This document shows, one piece after another, positions 26,541 through 34,096 of a stretch of DNA of 64,000 nt. The translations under genes were made by a program, and so were the position numbers. Within the stretch, counting starts at the first letter, position 1, and each line of letters starts with the position of its first letter. Where the stretch lies: contig JAPSFT010000014.1 in the NCBI GenBank assembly GCA_035063765.1, positions 47,801 through 111,800 of the forward strand, in the 5' to 3' direction. The DNA is from Deltaproteobacteria bacterium (GTDB lineage Bacteria; Myxococcota_A; UBA9160; PR03). Under the pieces are notes generated by a model. That model saw only the letters and a list, made by a program, of their open reading frames with translations, did no database searches and was not told where the DNA came from.

Positions 26541-27926
26541 TCACTGGATCCGGTGGCGCTTCAGCTTCTTGTAGAGCCCCTCGCGGGTGATCCCGAGCGT
26601 GCGCGCCGTCGCCGCGCGGCGCTCGCCGTGGGCGGCGAGCGCACGCCGGATCAGCCAGGCTTCGAGGCGCGCCATCTGGGCCCGCAGCGTCTCGGCACCG
26701 GGCACGGCGGCGGTCTCCGCGATCGGGGCGAGGGCGGCGCGCAGGCGATCGGAGAGATCGTGCGCGCCGATCGCGTCGCCAGCCTCGACCAGCGCGAGCG
26801 CGCGCTGGATCTCGTTCTCGAGCTCGCGGACGTTGCCCGGCCAGGCGTGGAGCAGCAGCAGGTCGGCGGCGTCGGGAGCGAGGCGGCAGCCGGGCTTGGC
26901 GTCGCGCTCCCCGTGGCGGCGCAGGAAGTGCTCCGCCAGCGGGACCACGTCTTCGCGGCGCTCCCGCAGCGGGGGCACCGCGACGTGGAAGACGGCGAGC
27001 CGCCAGTAGAGGTCCTCGCGGAAGGCGCCGCGGGCGATCTCGTCCTGGAGCGAGCGGTTGGTGGCCGCTACCAGGCGCACGTCGATGCGGCGCGGCTTCG
27101 CGGCTCCGAGTGGCCGCACCTCGCGCTCCTGGAGTGCGCGCAGGAGCTTCGCCTGGAGCGGCGGCGAGGTCTCGCCCACCTCGTCGAGGAAGAGCGTGCC
27201 GCCCTCGGCGGTCTCGAAGAGTCCCTTCTTGTCGCGATCCGCTCCCGTGTAGGAGCCGCGCAGGGCCCCGAACAGCTCGCTCTCGAGCAGCGCGTCCGGG
27301 AAGGCGGCGCAGTTGAGGGCGACGAAGGGCCCGGCGCGGCGCGTGCTGCCGTCGTGGATCGCGCGGGCGAGCAGCTCCTTGCCGGTTCCGGTCTCACCGG
27401 TGACGAGCACGGTCGCGTGCGAGCGCATCGCGCGGGCCGCGAGCGCGAGCACCGCGCGCATCGCGGGGCTGCGCGCGACCAGGGCGGAGCGCGGCGGGGC
27501 AGGGCGCTCGTCGAGGTCGTCCCGCGCGGCGGCCGCGGCCGGGCGCGAGGCCGGCCGCGGCGGGCCGACCCGGGCGAGGAGTGCGGGCAGCGGCTCGCCT
27601 CCACGCTGCGCCGAGGGCCGCGGAGCCACCACCGCCGCGCCCGCCCGGCGCAGCGCGTGCTCGGCCTCCGCGTCGGGATCCGGCAGCCGGACCACGATCG
27701 GGGGGAAGCCCTGGGCGCCGGCGCGGCGCAGGCGGCGCAGGGCCTGGTGGGCGTCGTCGGCGTCGTCGCTGTCGAGGATCAGGGCGTCGAAGGCGGCGAG
27801 CGGGAGCGACGCCGCGTCGTCGGCGTCACGCGCCCAGGCCACGTCGAGCAGCGGCGCGTCCGCAACCGCCTCGTCGCGCAGCCGCTCCGCCCCGCCGACC
27901 CACAGGATCGAACGCATCCGCTCCAT
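26541..27926 (-). CDS. Sigma-54-dependent transcriptional activator (NtrC-type)
   Basis: A 461-residue regulator. Residues 1-110 look like a degenerate receiver domain: RSILWVGGAERLRDEAV, then ALILDSDDADDAHQALR. The AAA+ core has Walker A VTGETGTGKELLARAIH, the sigma-54 contact loop as ELFGALRGSYTGADRDKKG (GSYTGA instead of GAFTGA), Walker B GGTLFLDEVGE and the arginine finger region FREDLYWRLAVFHV. The C-terminus RRAATARTLGITREGLYKKL is a Fis-type helix-turn-helix. GGAGGG precedes the ATG. No histidine kinase is nearby, and the loss of a clean phospho-Asp pocket suggests another trigger. It is divergent from the wax-ester synthase, a possible target. Confidence 0.9.
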   Translation of the reverse strand: MERMRSILWVGGAERLRDEAVADAPLLDVAWARDADDAASLPLAAFDALILDSDDADDAHQALRRLRRAGAQGFPPIVVRLPDPDAEAEHALRRAGAAVVAPRPSAQRGGEPLPALLARVGPPRPASRPAAAAARDDLDERPAPPRSALVARSPAMRAVLALAARAMRSHATVLVTGETGTGKELLARAIHDGSTRRAGPFVALNCAAFPDALLESELFGALRGSYTGADRDKKGLFETAEGGTLFLDEVGETSPPLQAKLLRALQEREVRPLGAAKPRRIDVRLVAATNRSLQDEIARGAFREDLYWRLAVFHVAVPPLRERREDVVPLAEHFLRRHGERDAKPGCRLAPDAADLLLLHAWPGNVRELENEIQRALALVEAGDAIGAHDLSDRLRAALAPIAETAAVPGAETLRAQMARLEAWLIRRALAAHGERRAATARTLGITREGLYKKLKRHRIQ

Positions 27927-28159
27927 CGCGCCCTCCAGCCCCCGGAGCGGGGGAGAGCAATCCCCGTGCCCGTCGGGCGGGGATCGCGCTGAGGGCACGC
28001 GAGGGCGCGCGGCCGGGTCCGGCGAGCCGCGGCCGGAGTCGGCCGCCGCCATCGGCCGGATTCCGTGCGGCGCCGCTTCTCGACGCGGCTGCGTGTCGCG
28101 AGTCCATGGAAGAACCGCGATGCGGTGCGAGGGGAGCCGGGATCCGGACTGCTGCCGCC

Positions 28160-28173
28160 ATGACCCGGGTCAT
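28160..28173. promoter_or_regulatory. FNR-architecture operator, site A
   Basis: ATGAC-CCGG-GTCAT, a perfect palindrome over 14 bp, ends 34 bases before the preferred start of the wax-ester synthase. It is one of five such sites between 28.1 and 39.5 kb. Its first three bases would be the ATG of a longer reading of the same gene, which is one reason to prefer the later start. Confidence 0.6.
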
Positions 28174-28207
28174 AACGGCCGCGGAGCTGCGCCAGCAGGT
28201 TCTGCGC

Positions 28208-29689
28208 ATGACGAAGGCGGGCTGGCAGCGGCTGAGCACCCAGGACACCTCGTTCCTCCACTTCGAGCAGCGCGCCACGCCGATGCACGTCGCGGCCGTG
28301 GCGCTCTTCGAGGCCGGGCCGCTGCGCACCACCGACGGCGGGATCGACGCCGCCCGGCTCGCAAAGCACGTCGAGGGGCGCCTGCAGGAGCTGCCGCGCT
28401 ACCGCCAGCGCCTCGTGTCCCATCCCCTGACCGGGGAGCTGCTCTGGGTCGACGACGCCCGCTTCGATCTCAGCTACCACCTGCGACACGTGGCCCTGCC
28501 CCGGCCCGGATCCAGGGCGGCGCTGCAGGAGCTCACCGGCCGCCTGCTCGCCCAGCCGCTCGACCGCAGCCGGCCGCTCTGGGAGATGTGGATCGTCGAA
28601 TGGGTGGAGGGCGATCGCTTCGCCCTGGTCTCGAAGGTCCATCACTGCATGGTGGACGGAGTCGCCGGCTCGAGCCTGCTCACGCTGCTCTTCAGCACGC
28701 GGCCCGACGAAGGGATCCGGCCGGCTCCGGAATGGCACCCGCGAGCGGCGCCCGGCGGTCTCGAGCTCCTCGCGGACGAGCTCGCGCACCGGGCGCAGGG
28801 AGGCGCCGGGTGGCTGCGCTGGCTCGGGAGCGTTGCGGCGCACCCGGGTCCTGCGCTCGCGGGCGTGCTCCGGACCGGCACGGCCGTTGCGCAGGCGCTC
28901 GATGCAGCCCTGCGCCTGCCGGACCCGACGAGCCTGAACCGGCCGATCGGGCCCCATCGCCGGGTCGAGTGGTGCTCGCTCGAGCTCGACGCGGTGAAGA
29001 AGGTCAAGAACGCTCTCGGCGGGACCGTGAACGACGTGGTGCTGGCGATCGTCGCCGGTGCCCTGCATCGTTTCCTCGGCGGGCGTACGGCCTGGCCGGT
29101 CCGGCTGGACCACCGGGTGGTGATCCCCGTGAACATGCGGCCACCCGGCGATCCGGCACCCGTGGCCAACCACGTCTCGGCGCTGTTCCTCTCGCTGCCG
29201 GTCGCGGAGCCCGATGCGCGGCGCCGCTACGAGCGGATCCGCCGCGAGACCGAGCGGCTCAAGGCCTCGCGGGCTGCGGAGGGGATCGACGCGCTGGCGC
29301 GTCTGGCCGACGGGCTCGCCACACCGTGGGTCACGCGCCTCGGCGTCCGCCTCGTCGCCCGGCTGCGGCCCTACAACCTGATCGTGACGAACGTGCCGGG
29401 GCCGCCCATGCCGCTCTACGTGCTGGGTGCGCGGCTGCTCGAGCTCTACCCCCACCTCCCGCTCTTCGAGCACCAGGGCCTGGGGGTCGCCGTCCTGAGC
29501 TACGACGGGCGGCTCGGCTTCGGACTGATCGCCGACCGCGAGGTGGTGCCGGACCTCGCGAAGCTGGCCCGGGCGATCCCGGCCGCGTTCCGCGAGCTCG
29601 CGGAGCTGGCCGCGGCGGCTGCCGATGCACCTGGAGCGCCGAGGCCCGCAGCCCGTCGCCCGCAAGGCCGCGCCCGGCGAGCGCCCTGA
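28208..29689 (+). CDS. Wax ester synthase / diacylglycerol acyltransferase (WS/DGAT)
   Basis: A 493-residue acyl-CoA-dependent acyltransferase that makes storage wax esters or triacylglycerol at the membrane. The active-site motif is KVHHCMVDGVAGSSLL (HHxxxDG; His145, His146, Asp150, Gly151). Other family motifs are PLWEMWIVEWV, GTVNDVVLAIVAGALHRFL (the N-D-V motif) and RPYNLIVTNVPGPPMPLYVLG. The ATG at 28208 gives the standard N-terminus QRLSTQDTSFLHFEQRATPM; an ATG at 28160 is in frame but lies inside operator site A. A terminator follows at 29706. Regulation by the nearby Crp/Fnr protein and by the divergent sigma-54 activator are both possible. Confidence 0.92.
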   Translation: MTKAGWQRLSTQDTSFLHFEQRATPMHVAAVALFEAGPLRTTDGGIDAARLAKHVEGRLQELPRYRQRLVSHPLTGELLWVDDARFDLSYHLRHVALPRPGSRAALQELTGRLLAQPLDRSRPLWEMWIVEWVEGDRFALVSKVHHCMVDGVAGSSLLTLLFSTRPDEGIRPAPEWHPRAAPGGLELLADELAHRAQGGAGWLRWLGSVAAHPGPALAGVLRTGTAVAQALDAALRLPDPTSLNRPIGPHRRVEWCSLELDAVKKVKNALGGTVNDVVLAIVAGALHRFLGGRTAWPVRLDHRVVIPVNMRPPGDPAPVANHVSALFLSLPVAEPDARRRYERIRRETERLKASRAAEGIDALARLADGLATPWVTRLGVRLVARLRPYNLIVTNVPGPPMPLYVLGARLLELYPHLPLFEHQGLGVAVLSYDGRLGFGLIADREVVPDLAKLARAIPAAFRELAELAAAAADAPGAPRPAARRPQGRARRAP

Positions 29690-29705
29690 TCGCGATCAGC
29701 CGGAT

Positions 29706-29744
29706 CCCCCCACCACGTCCCTGTGGGGGGGGCCTTCTTCCCTT
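29706..29744 (+). terminator. Rho-independent-like terminator after WS/DGAT
   Basis: An 8-bp perfect stem, CCCCCCAC (29706-29713) with GTGGGGGG (29723-29730), and a 9-base loop, followed by GGCCTTCTTCCCTT. The tail is pyrimidine-rich with few consecutive T, so termination strength is uncertain. It lies between the wax-ester synthase stop and the converging hemerythrin gene. Confidence 0.6.
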
Positions 29745-29761
29745 GGTGACGACCCGGGGCC

Positions 29762-30184
29762 TCAGGGCCCCATCCCGGCGGCTTCCTCGACGCGGTGCAG
29801 GAGGCGCTCCTCGAGCGCCTCGTGGTGCTGGAAGGCGCGGGTCATGGCGGCAAAGCTGCGCCGGGCGGCCGCCAGGCTGCCCCGCTCGAGCTGGTCTCCG
29901 ATCGCGGCCAGGGCGAGGCGGAAGCCGCGATGGGCCTCGGAGATGGCGAGGATCTCGGGCTTGAGGTCCGGCCGGAGCGCCGCGATCGAGGCGTAGTAGA
30001 GCCGGTCCTCCTGCTCGAAGTGCAGGTCCAAGGCCTCGGAGAGGGCGGCGAAGGCGTCGCGCATCTCCTCCGCAGCCCCGGGCGGAGCGAACACGGCGAT
30101 CACCTCGACGAACAGCTCGTCGAGTCGGCGATGCTCGCTTCGCACCGTCTGTCCCACGGTGTCCCCACCTCGGCTCTGGTTCAC
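29762..30184 (-). CDS. Hemerythrin-domain protein
   Basis: A 140-residue cytoplasmic four-helix protein that should hold a non-heme di-iron site binding O2 or NO. Likely ligands in order are His18 (EHRRLDELF), His55 with Glu57 or Glu59 (LHFEQED), His85 (EAHRGF), His121 with Glu125 (HHEALEE) and His130. The GTG start has GAGGAG just upstream. Operator site B lies 38 bases upstream, between this gene and the divergent Crp/Fnr gene. The pairing suggests that oxygen or nitric oxide is the signal sensed or buffered by this locus. Confidence 0.85.
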   Translation of the reverse strand: MNQSRGGDTVGQTVRSEHRRLDELFVEVIAVFAPPGAAEEMRDAFAALSEALDLHFEQEDRLYYASIAALRPDLKPEILAISEAHRGFRLALAAIGDQLERGSLAAARRSFAAMTRAFQHHEALEERLLHRVEEAAGMGP

Positions 30185-30221
30185 CCCGGCTCCTCGTGTA
30201 ACGGGTCGCGCGCCACTTCCC

Positions 30222-30237
30222 TATGATGCCGATCATA
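30222..30237. promoter_or_regulatory. FNR-architecture operator, site B
   Basis: TATGAT-GCCG-ATCATA has perfect 6-base arms. It sits in the divergent gap between the hemerythrin gene (start 30184) and the Crp/Fnr gene (start 30255), close enough to both to control both, including autoregulation. A hexamer GTTACA on the minus strand near 30197-30202 could be the hemerythrin -10. Confidence 0.65.
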
Positions 30238-30254
30238 AGACGGGGAGCGAGTCG

Positions 30255-30929
30255 GTGCACAGCGGCAAGCCCATCGAGCCGGAGGCGGCCCTGCAGGGGG
30301 TGGAGCTCTTCCGCGTGCTGTCGCCCGAACGCCTGGCGCGGTTGCGGCCCCGCCTGCGGGAGAAGAGCTTCCAGCGCCAGCAGGTGCTCTACTTCGAGGG
30401 GAGCCCCGCCGACCGGCTCTGGGTGGTGCGCACGGGCCAGGTCCGGCTCTACAAGAGCTCGAGCGACGGCCAGCTCACGACCCTCGACGTGCTCGCCGAG
30501 GGCGAAGCCTTCGGCGTCCTGTCGGCGCTCGAGACCCACGTCTACCCCGCGAGTGCCGAGGCCGTCACTGCCGGCAGCGCGTGGTGGCTGCCCCGCGAGA
30601 GCTTCCAGCGCCTGCTCGAGGAGGAACCGGCCCTCAACGCCGAGATCCTGCGCATCCTCTTGCGCCGCTTGCGGGAAGCGCACGACCGCCTGCGGTCCTT
30701 CGCCCACGATCCCGCGCCGGCGCGGCTCGCCGCCGCCCTGCTGCGTGCCGCCGCACCGAAGGGCGAGGCGCACGTCACGCGCCGCGCGCTCGCCGAGGCC
30801 GCCGGGACCACGGTCGAGACCGCGATCCGGGTGCTGCGGCGCCTCGAGCGCGAAGGGATCGTCGAGGGGCGCGTCGGCTGCATCCGCATCGTCGACGAAT
30901 CGCGCCTGCGCGAGGTCTCCCGCGGCTGA
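30255..30929 (+). CDS. Crp/Fnr family transcriptional regulator
   Basis: A 224-residue regulator. The N-terminal cyclic-nucleotide-type beta-barrel spans about 15-120 (LFRVLSPERLARLRPRL, LYFEGSPADRLWVVRTGQV, YPASAEAVTAGSAWWLPR), followed by the dimer helix and a winged helix-turn-helix. The recognition helix is TTVETAIRVLRRLE: Glu188 and Arg192 match the DNA-contacting Glu and Arg of FNR (ETISR), while the FNR serine is Ile191. Only one cysteine (Cys209) exists, so there is no FNR-type iron-sulfur cluster; the protein is more like DNR/NNR heme or NO sensors. It is probably the regulator for the five ATGAY-N4-RTCAT sites. Start is GTG; the N-terminus is not certain. Confidence 0.9.
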   Translation: MHSGKPIEPEAALQGVELFRVLSPERLARLRPRLREKSFQRQQVLYFEGSPADRLWVVRTGQVRLYKSSSDGQLTTLDVLAEGEAFGVLSALETHVYPASAEAVTAGSAWWLPRESFQRLLEEEPALNAEILRILLRRLREAHDRLRSFAHDPAPARLAAALLRAAAPKGEAHVTRRALAEAAGTTVETAIRVLRRLEREGIVEGRVGCIRIVDESRLREVSRG

Positions 30930-31027
30930 GGCGAGGCGCGCCGGCGGGCACGTGGCCGCCACCGCGGCCGGTGATGGCACGCCGCGACCCGCGGGGGGCC
31001 GCCGAGACGCTCGATGACAGCGGTGAC

Positions 31028-31041
31028 ATGATCGCCGTCAT
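31028..31041. promoter_or_regulatory. FNR-architecture operator, site C
   Basis: ATGAT-CGCC-GTCAT, one mismatch from a perfect palindrome, lies between the Crp/Fnr stop and the glycosyltransferase gene, 171 bases before that start. It is the weakest of the five sites. Confidence 0.5.
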
Positions 31042-31120
31042 ACGCAAGACACGGGGCAGGGGGCTATACGCTGCCCCTTGTGGGCTCCCCGCAGCCTCCG
31101 TGCGGAACAGGCACGGTGGC

Positions 31121-31179
31121 TCGAGGCTTCGGTTCGAGGCCTCGGTTCGAGGCGTCGGTTCGAGGCGTCGGGGGGGGGG
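31121..31179. repeat. 4 x 13-bp tandem repeat followed by ten G
   Basis: Four head-to-tail units of TCGAGGCNTCGGT at 31121, 31134, 31147 and 31160, with the last ending GGG and running into ten consecutive G (31170-31179). The array is noncoding and lies in the leader of the glycosyltransferase gene, 33 bases before its start codon. Both the array and the G-run are prone to slippage, so the length could vary between cells and change expression. Confidence 0.8.
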
Positions 31180-31212
31180 CACGAACACTCGGATGGGAGG
31201 GTGAGAGAGACC

Positions 31213-32193
31213 ATGGCCGATTCCACATCGGGCTCTACATCGGGCTCCACGCCGGAGCGCAGCACGCAGAAGCCCTGCGTGTTCATCCACGTCAACCACA
31301 AGCAGATCCTCGGCGCCATCGTGGGGGCGCACTCGCTGCGCCGGAACAGCGCGCACGCCGACCGCTTCGACGTGCGCCTGATCGAGACGAAGGACCACAA
31401 GTTCCTGCAGGATCGCGAGGGGCAGCCCTTCCTGCGCAACGGCGTCATGCGCCCGTGGCGGAACAACGACCTGCAGTCGTTCACGCCGCTGCGCTTCATG
31501 CCGCCCGAGCTGATGGGCTACAGCGGACGCGCCGTCGTCATCGACCCCGACGTCTTCGCCGTCGGTGACGTCTGGGAGCTCCTGTCGCGGGACATGCGGG
31601 GCAAGGCCATCATGTGCCGGCCGCGCAGCCGCACCAGCCGGAGCATCAACGGGCCGATGGCCACCAGCGTGATGCTGCTCGATTGCGCGAAGCTGGGCCA
31701 CTGGAACGTCGAGAAGCAGTTCAACGACATGTTCGACGGCAAGCTGGACTACAAGGACTGGATCACGCTGCGCCACGAGGACCGCGACACGATCGGGCTC
31801 TTCGAGAGCCACTGGAACGACCTCGACGTCCTCACCAAGCACACCAAGATGCTGCACACCACCAAGCGCTGGACGCAGCCCTGGAAGGCCGGCCTGCCGA
31901 TCGACTTCACGCCGGCCGACAAGTTCCCGCAGTTCCCGCCGATCGGGTGGCTGATGCGGGTCCGGCGCGAGTGGTTCGGGGACTACGCCTTCCTCGGCCG
32001 CTATCGCCAGCACCCGGACCGCAACCAGGAGAACTTCTTCTTCGGCCTGCTGCGCGAGTGCATCGAGAACGGCACCGTGACCGAGGAGATGGTCCGCGAG
32101 CAGATGCGTCACGACCACGTGCGCCACGATGCGCTGCGGGTGGTAAGGGAGGTTCCGCCCCTCCAGCAGACGATGGCGCTGCTGCCGGCCTAG
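31213..32193 (+). CDS. Glycosyltransferase family 8-like protein
   Basis: A 326-residue cytoplasmic protein without a signal peptide. It resembles GT8/glycogenin-type enzymes: CVFIHVNHKQILGAIVGAHS at the start, RAVVIDPDVFAVGDVWELL with a DxD-type metal motif, and TSVMLLDCAKLGHWNVEKQF. The N-terminus has a short Ser/Thr/Gly repeat (STSGSTSGSTPERS). The ATG is preceded by GGGAGGG and by the tandem array and G-run. The LuxR-type regulator starts three bases after the stop. Its presence beside respiratory regulators is unexplained, and the acceptor is unknown. Confidence 0.7.
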   Translation: MADSTSGSTSGSTPERSTQKPCVFIHVNHKQILGAIVGAHSLRRNSAHADRFDVRLIETKDHKFLQDREGQPFLRNGVMRPWRNNDLQSFTPLRFMPPELMGYSGRAVVIDPDVFAVGDVWELLSRDMRGKAIMCRPRSRTSRSINGPMATSVMLLDCAKLGHWNVEKQFNDMFDGKLDYKDWITLRHEDRDTIGLFESHWNDLDVLTKHTKMLHTTKRWTQPWKAGLPIDFTPADKFPQFPPIGWLMRVRREWFGDYAFLGRYRQHPDRNQENFFFGLLRECIENGTVTEEMVREQMRHDHVRHDALRVVREVPPLQQTMALLPA

Positions 32194-32196
32194 CGG

Positions 32197-32751
32197 ATGG
32201 CGCCCGCTGGCGAGAGCGCGGGTCCGACGGCCGACGCACGACGGCGGGCGGCGCCCGCCGTCGTGGTCGCCCAGGAGGACGGGCGGCTCGTCGCGCTCGA
32301 CCCGGCCGCGCGCCGGCTGCTCGGGGACGCCCTCGGGCGGGAGTGCTGGCGCGCGGTCGGAGGCCTCGCGGACGCCGAGGGGCTTCCGTGCCAGACCGGC
32401 TGCGTGGGCGCGCTGCTGCGGCGGGGCAAGATGGCGTCGCAGCACACGCCGGTCCGGCTGCGCGGCGCGCGCCACCTGCTCACCTGCGTGCCGCTCGACG
32501 ACGACCGGGTCGTCTGCGTGCTGAGCGCGAGCGCGGATCGACCTCCCGAGACGTGGCAGATCCTGAGCCCCCGCGAGCACGAGGTGCTCCAGCTCCTCTC
32601 CGAGGGCCGCACCACCGCGGCGATCGCGGCGCGGCTCGAGCTGAGCGAGGCCACCGTGCGCACGCACGTGGAGCACATGCGGGCGAAGCTCGGGGTGAGC
32701 ACCCGGGCCGCGCTGGTGGCGCGTGGCTTCGCGCTGGGCTTCCTCGGTTAG
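32197..32751 (+). CDS. LuxR-type regulator with PAS-like cysteine domain
   Basis: A 184-residue regulator. The C-terminal 60 residues are a LuxR/GerE helix-turn-helix: LSPREHEVLQLLSEGRTTAA then LSEATVRTHVEHMRAKLGVS. The N-terminal 110 residues look like a PAS domain (VVVAQEDGRLVALDPAARRL) with a cysteine-rich segment GRECWRAVGGLADAEGLPCQ-TGC, a pattern found in PAS-LuxR proteins that may bind metal or sense redox. It is not a response regulator: no receiver domain is seen. The gene is three bases after the glycosyltransferase and overlaps the end of the converging cytochrome b gene by four bases. Confidence 0.8.
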   Translation: MAPAGESAGPTADARRRAAPAVVVAQEDGRLVALDPAARRLLGDALGRECWRAVGGLADAEGLPCQTGCVGALLRRGKMASQHTPVRLRGARHLLTCVPLDDDRVVCVLSASADRPPETWQILSPREHEVLQLLSEGRTTAAIAARLELSEATVRTHVEHMRAKLGVSTRAALVARGFALGFLG

Positions 32752-33290
32752 GACCGGCCCGGCTCGTCGGGGAGCTCGAGCGGGTCGCCGGGCTCGTCGC
32801 CGGGGCTCGCGCGGCCCTCGCGCAGGTCGCGGAAGCGCGCCCCGAGCTTGCGCCGGACGGCCAGGAGGTGGGCCGCGAGCATCGCGAGGAAGAGCCACGC
32901 GAGCGCGGCGTGGGCCTCGAGGGCGAGATCGCCGATCGCGGCCGGGATCCGCGCGCCGAGCCACGGCAGGAGCCCGGTGAGGGCCAGGAGCGGCGTGGCG
33001 CCGAGCGAGAGCACGAGGTGGAGCTGCCGCCAGGCACGGGGATCCGGCGGGTCGAGGCGGCGCAGCGCGTCGCGGGCGAGCGGGCGCCCCGCCCGCAGGA
33101 GCGCCGCGAGCGGGACGAGCACGAAGAGCACGCCCGCGGCCCGGTGGACGAGCGAGATCTCGCGCCCGTAGCCGCCGACCAGGCCGGCGCGCAGGTCGGG
33201 CGCCTGGAGGAGCACGCCCGACGCGAGCAGCACCAGCGTGGCGGCGGCGTGGGAGCGGTGCAGGAGCCGGCGCCAGCCGACGGCGCTCAC
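32748..33290 (-). CDS. Membrane cytochrome b (diheme, formate dehydrogenase gamma-like)
   Basis: A 180-residue inner-membrane protein with four hydrophobic helices. Candidate heme-b ligands are His11 or His14 (RLLHRSHAAATLVLLASG), His49 (SLVHRAAGVLF), His91 (QLHLVLSLG), His127 (LEAHAALAW) and His141. The first helix matches the cytochrome b561/formate-dehydrogenase-gamma pattern. It would pass electrons between the quinone pool and a periplasmic redox enzyme, so it is a good membrane partner for the molybdoenzymes downstream. GTG start at 33290. Site D lies in the divergent gap with mobB. Confidence 0.75.
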   Translation of the reverse strand: MSAVGWRRLLHRSHAAATLVLLASGVLLQAPDLRAGLVGGYGREISLVHRAAGVLFVLVPLAALLRAGRPLARDALRRLDPPDPRAWRQLHLVLSLGATPLLALTGLLPWLGARIPAAIGDLALEAHAALAWLFLAMLAAHLLAVRRKLGARFRDLREGRASPGDEPGDPLELPDEPGRS

Positions 33291-33433
33291 TCCTGCGCCC
33301 GGGTGCCGCGCACCGCGCCGGCCGGGCGCCACGCGCACGAATGCTCGGCCGATCCGGTCCGGGCGAAGGCGTCGCCTCGCATCGCGGAATCCATGCCGGT
33401 CGCGACCGTAGGGGTGCCGCACGCCGCTTCGAT

Positions 33434-33447
33434 ATGACGCGGGTCAT
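33434..33447. promoter_or_regulatory. FNR-architecture operator, site D
   Basis: ATGAC-GCGG-GTCAT, preceded by T, lies in the gap between the divergent cytochrome b (start 33290) and mobB (start 33518). It is placed to control the whole first molybdoenzyme operon. Confidence 0.6.
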
Positions 33448-33517
33448 GCCCCGGCCCTGCCGGCTCTCGTAGCGTGCGCGGCGAGGTCGGCGAGGCAGCG
33501 CGTTCGAGGAGGGGGAC

Positions 33518-34096
33518 GTGGGCGAGAGGGCGAAGGAGCGCAAGCGGCGCGGGGTCCCGGTGGTCGGCGTGGTCGGCCGATCGGGTGTCGGGAAGACCTC
33601 GCTGCTGGAGCTCCTGATCGCGGCCCTCGAAGAGCGGGGGATCGCGGTCGGCGCGGCGAAGCACGCATCCCATGGGTTCCTGGCCGATCGGCCGGGCAAG
33701 GACTCGCACCGGCTCTACGAGTCGGGGGCCCGTGCCGTGGCGCTGCTCTCGGGTGAGCAGAGCGCCACCTTCGTGCGTCGCCAGGATCCGCCCAGCATCG
33801 ACGCCGCGCTCGAGGCGCTGCCCGCCGATCTCGACCTGGTGCTGGTCGAGGGCTTCTCGTGGGAGCCGATCCCGCGCGTGGTGGTCGCCGGCCCGGGGCG
33901 CGAGCCGCGCAGCGAGGGCCTGACGGCCGGCGAGGTGATCGCCGTCGTGACCGTGCAGGGCTACCGCGAAGCGGGGCCGCCGCGCTTCGACGGGGCGGAG
34001 CTCGAAGCGCTGCTGCAACGGCTCGTCGCGTGGGTGGCCAGCGGAGCGGACGCCCCGGTCGCCGCCGACGCGAGCCCCGAGGAGGCGAGCCCGTGA
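33518..34096 (+). CDS. mobB: Molybdopterin-guanine dinucleotide biosynthesis protein MobB
   Basis: A 192-residue P-loop GTPase that assists attachment of GMP to molybdopterin. Walker A is VVGRSGVGKTSLLELLIAAL, followed by VGAAKHASHGF (the conserved K-H region), DSHRLYESGARAVAL and DLVLVEGFSWEPIPRVVV, all typical of MobB. It heads an operon that encodes an enzyme needing this cofactor, which is a strong context match. The GTG start is 70 bases after operator site D; its stop overlaps the start of the gamma subunit gene. Confidence 0.92.
   Translation: MGERAKERKRRGVPVVGVVGRSGVGKTSLLELLIAALEERGIAVGAAKHASHGFLADRPGKDSHRLYESGARAVALLSGEQSATFVRRQDPPSIDAALEALPADLDLVLVEGFSWEPIPRVVVAGPGREPRSEGLTAGEVIAVVTVQGYREAGPPRFDGAELEALLQRLVAWVASGADAPVAADASPEEASP

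Noticed and set aside
31014..31027. A sixth operator, ATGAC-AGCG-GTGAC, next to site C
   Set aside because: The second arm is GTGAC rather than GTCAT, so it is not palindromic in the same way.
31121..31172. CRISPR array
   Set aside because: The 13-bp units are contiguous with no spacers and too short; the same holds for the 12-bp array at 62348. No cas genes are present.
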